A stretch of 64,000 bases of DNA from Nostoc piscinale CENA21 (GTDB lineage Bacteria > Cyanobacteriota > Cyanobacteriia > Cyanobacteriales > Nostocaceae). This document shows positions 63,190 to 64,000 of this stretch, piece after piece. The DNA is taken from assembly GCF_001298445.1 (NCBI RefSeq), contig NZ_CP012036.1:4576158-4640157 (forward strand). The letters are read 5' to 3'. How positions within the stretch are numbered: the stretch's first letter is position 1; every line of letters begins with the position of its first letter. The notes below the pieces were generated by a model. It worked only from the letters and a program-made list of their open reading frames with translations. It was not told where the DNA came from and did not search any database. Position numbers and translations under genes: made by a program.

Positions 63190-64000
63190 ATGGATATCGC
63201 GCTGATCGTCAAATTTCTCGCGCCCTGTCTGCCATTTCTGCTCAACGTGGGTGGTAAAGTTGCAGAAGGCGCATCACAAAAAGTTGGTGAGGATGTTTGG
63301 AATAAAGCTAAAGCTATTTGGGGAAAGTTACAACCCAAAGTAGAAGCTAAGGAAGCCGCCAAAGAAGCTGCTGTGGATGTAGCACAAACTCCAGATGATG
63401 AAGATTTACAAGCAAGTTTGCGAGTGCAACTAAAAAAGATTTTGGATGCTGATACAACACTGGCTGAGGAAATCGCCCAGATTTTGCAGGCAACAAAATC
63501 TGATGATAGCTCTGTTAGCCTCAACGCTCAAGCTTACGACGAAAGTATACAGATAAATACAGCAGGTGATGTTAATCAGCCAAACTATGATTTCAGCCGA
63601 AATATCAATAGCCCAAAGTAACTAACCACATTGCTGTTTATGGTACTGCACAGCAAGAAATAGTAGAGTGGCTAGAACGCAGTACCAAAGCTGAATCACC
63701 GGGAGTTCTCAAAGCGGGTAACTCCCCTAAAAACTTGGCTTATTGGCAAGGGCGAAAAACCGAAATTGCCCAAGTTCAGCAATGGTTAACTGATGAAAAT
63801 ACCTGTTTAATTGGCATAGAAGGCATCGGTGGCACAGGTAAATCGATGCTGGCAGCGAAAATTTATGCTGAAATTGCCGGGTTCCCCAAGCGATTTTGGG
63901 CTGATGTCAGTAATGGTGAAGGTTTTAGCGATGTAGCCAGAGAAGTATTAACACAATTTGGTTTTCCTGTGCCAGAACAAGAAGCGCAGTTAGTAGAAGC
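63190..64000 (+). pseudogene. NB-ARC-type STAND ATPase, frameshifted and cut by window edge
   Basis: Residues 1-135 form an Ala-rich helical N-terminal domain (VGGKVAEGASQKVGEDVWNKAKAIW; QLKKILDADTTLAEEIAQIL) followed by INTAGDVNQPNYDFSRNINSP. This looks like an effector-associated or adaptor domain. The frame stops at 63619-63621. In the next frame the protein goes on as VTNHIAVYGTAQQEIVEWLERS, GRKTEIAQVQQWL and GIEGIGGTGKSMLAAKIY, the P-loop of an NB-ARC/STAND ATPase, to the window edge. One missing A at AAA 63615-63617 explains the break. Such proteins in cyanobacteria usually end in TPR or WD40 repeats and act in signalling or defence. The 3' end is outside the window. Confidence 0.75.

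Noticed and set aside
1..64000. tRNA or rRNA genes
   Set aside because: No cloverleaf with a T-loop GTTCRANYC context and no rRNA-like stretch was recognised by eye; a covariance-model search would settle this.

Overview
The window comes from a filamentous cyanobacterium, most likely a Nostocales member (Nostoc/Anabaena-like). The support is: very many HIP1 octamers (gcgatcgc) inside and between genes; a photosystem I psaM gene; a serine/threonine kinase-AAA-GAF-histidine kinase of the Anabaena HstK type; an ethylene-receptor-like histidine kinase; hopanoid genes; and several families of short palindromic intergenic repeats typical of Nostoc genomes. No rRNA, tRNA or CRISPR array was recognised.

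Layout. 1-5.9 kb: housekeeping and signalling (ilvD cut by the left edge, a tRNA-dihydrouridine synthase, a short-chain dehydrogenase, a divergent CHASE3 histidine kinase / OmpR regulator pair). 6.7-16.2 kb: an exported animal-type heme peroxidase, a large secreted ExeM/NucH-like nuclease with RTX repeats, a transposase remnant, a PEP-CTERM protein, a DUF2809 membrane protein and a D-ribulose kinase-like FGGY kinase. 16.3-25.3 kb: psaM, a DUF3134 protein, a MATE transporter, a giant HstK-type kinase and a STAS protein. 25.3-35.8 kb: an unknown membrane protein coupled to an unknown beta-rich 819-residue protein, then a 2350-residue secreted phosphorus-scavenging protein (phytase and two GDPD domains). 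36.3-41.4 kb: a decayed sucrose-phosphatase gene, ruvA, and a subtilisin/NACHT ATPase pair. 42-46.4 kb: a HAD phosphatase, a broken nagB-like gene, small unknown proteins and a periplasmic lipoprotein. 46.7-56.1 kb: the ethylene-receptor-like kinase with a receiver-kinase partner, an FG-GAP/DUF4114 secreted protein, and a TIGR03032-TPR-OGT fusion. 56.2-61.3 kb: hpnB and squalene-hopene cyclase back to back, followed by a cholesterol-oxidase-like enzyme. The right edge cuts an NB-ARC-type STAND ATPase.

How genes work together. The extracellular nuclease and the phytase/GDPD protein could both release phosphate from organic matter, and each has a candidate Pho box upstream with the same 22-bp spacing of its two best units. 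The subtilisin gene lies just upstream of a NACHT ATPase whose N-terminus looks like a subtilisin propeptide/inhibitor fold; this is the best candidate here for an undescribed conflict or regulated-proteolysis module. hpnB and shc form a hopanoid module.

Caution. Six loci are split by single-base shifts, ten in all. Eight of these are one extra base in an A or T run of six or more, which suggests either base-calling errors or real decay. They are annotated as single disrupted loci.
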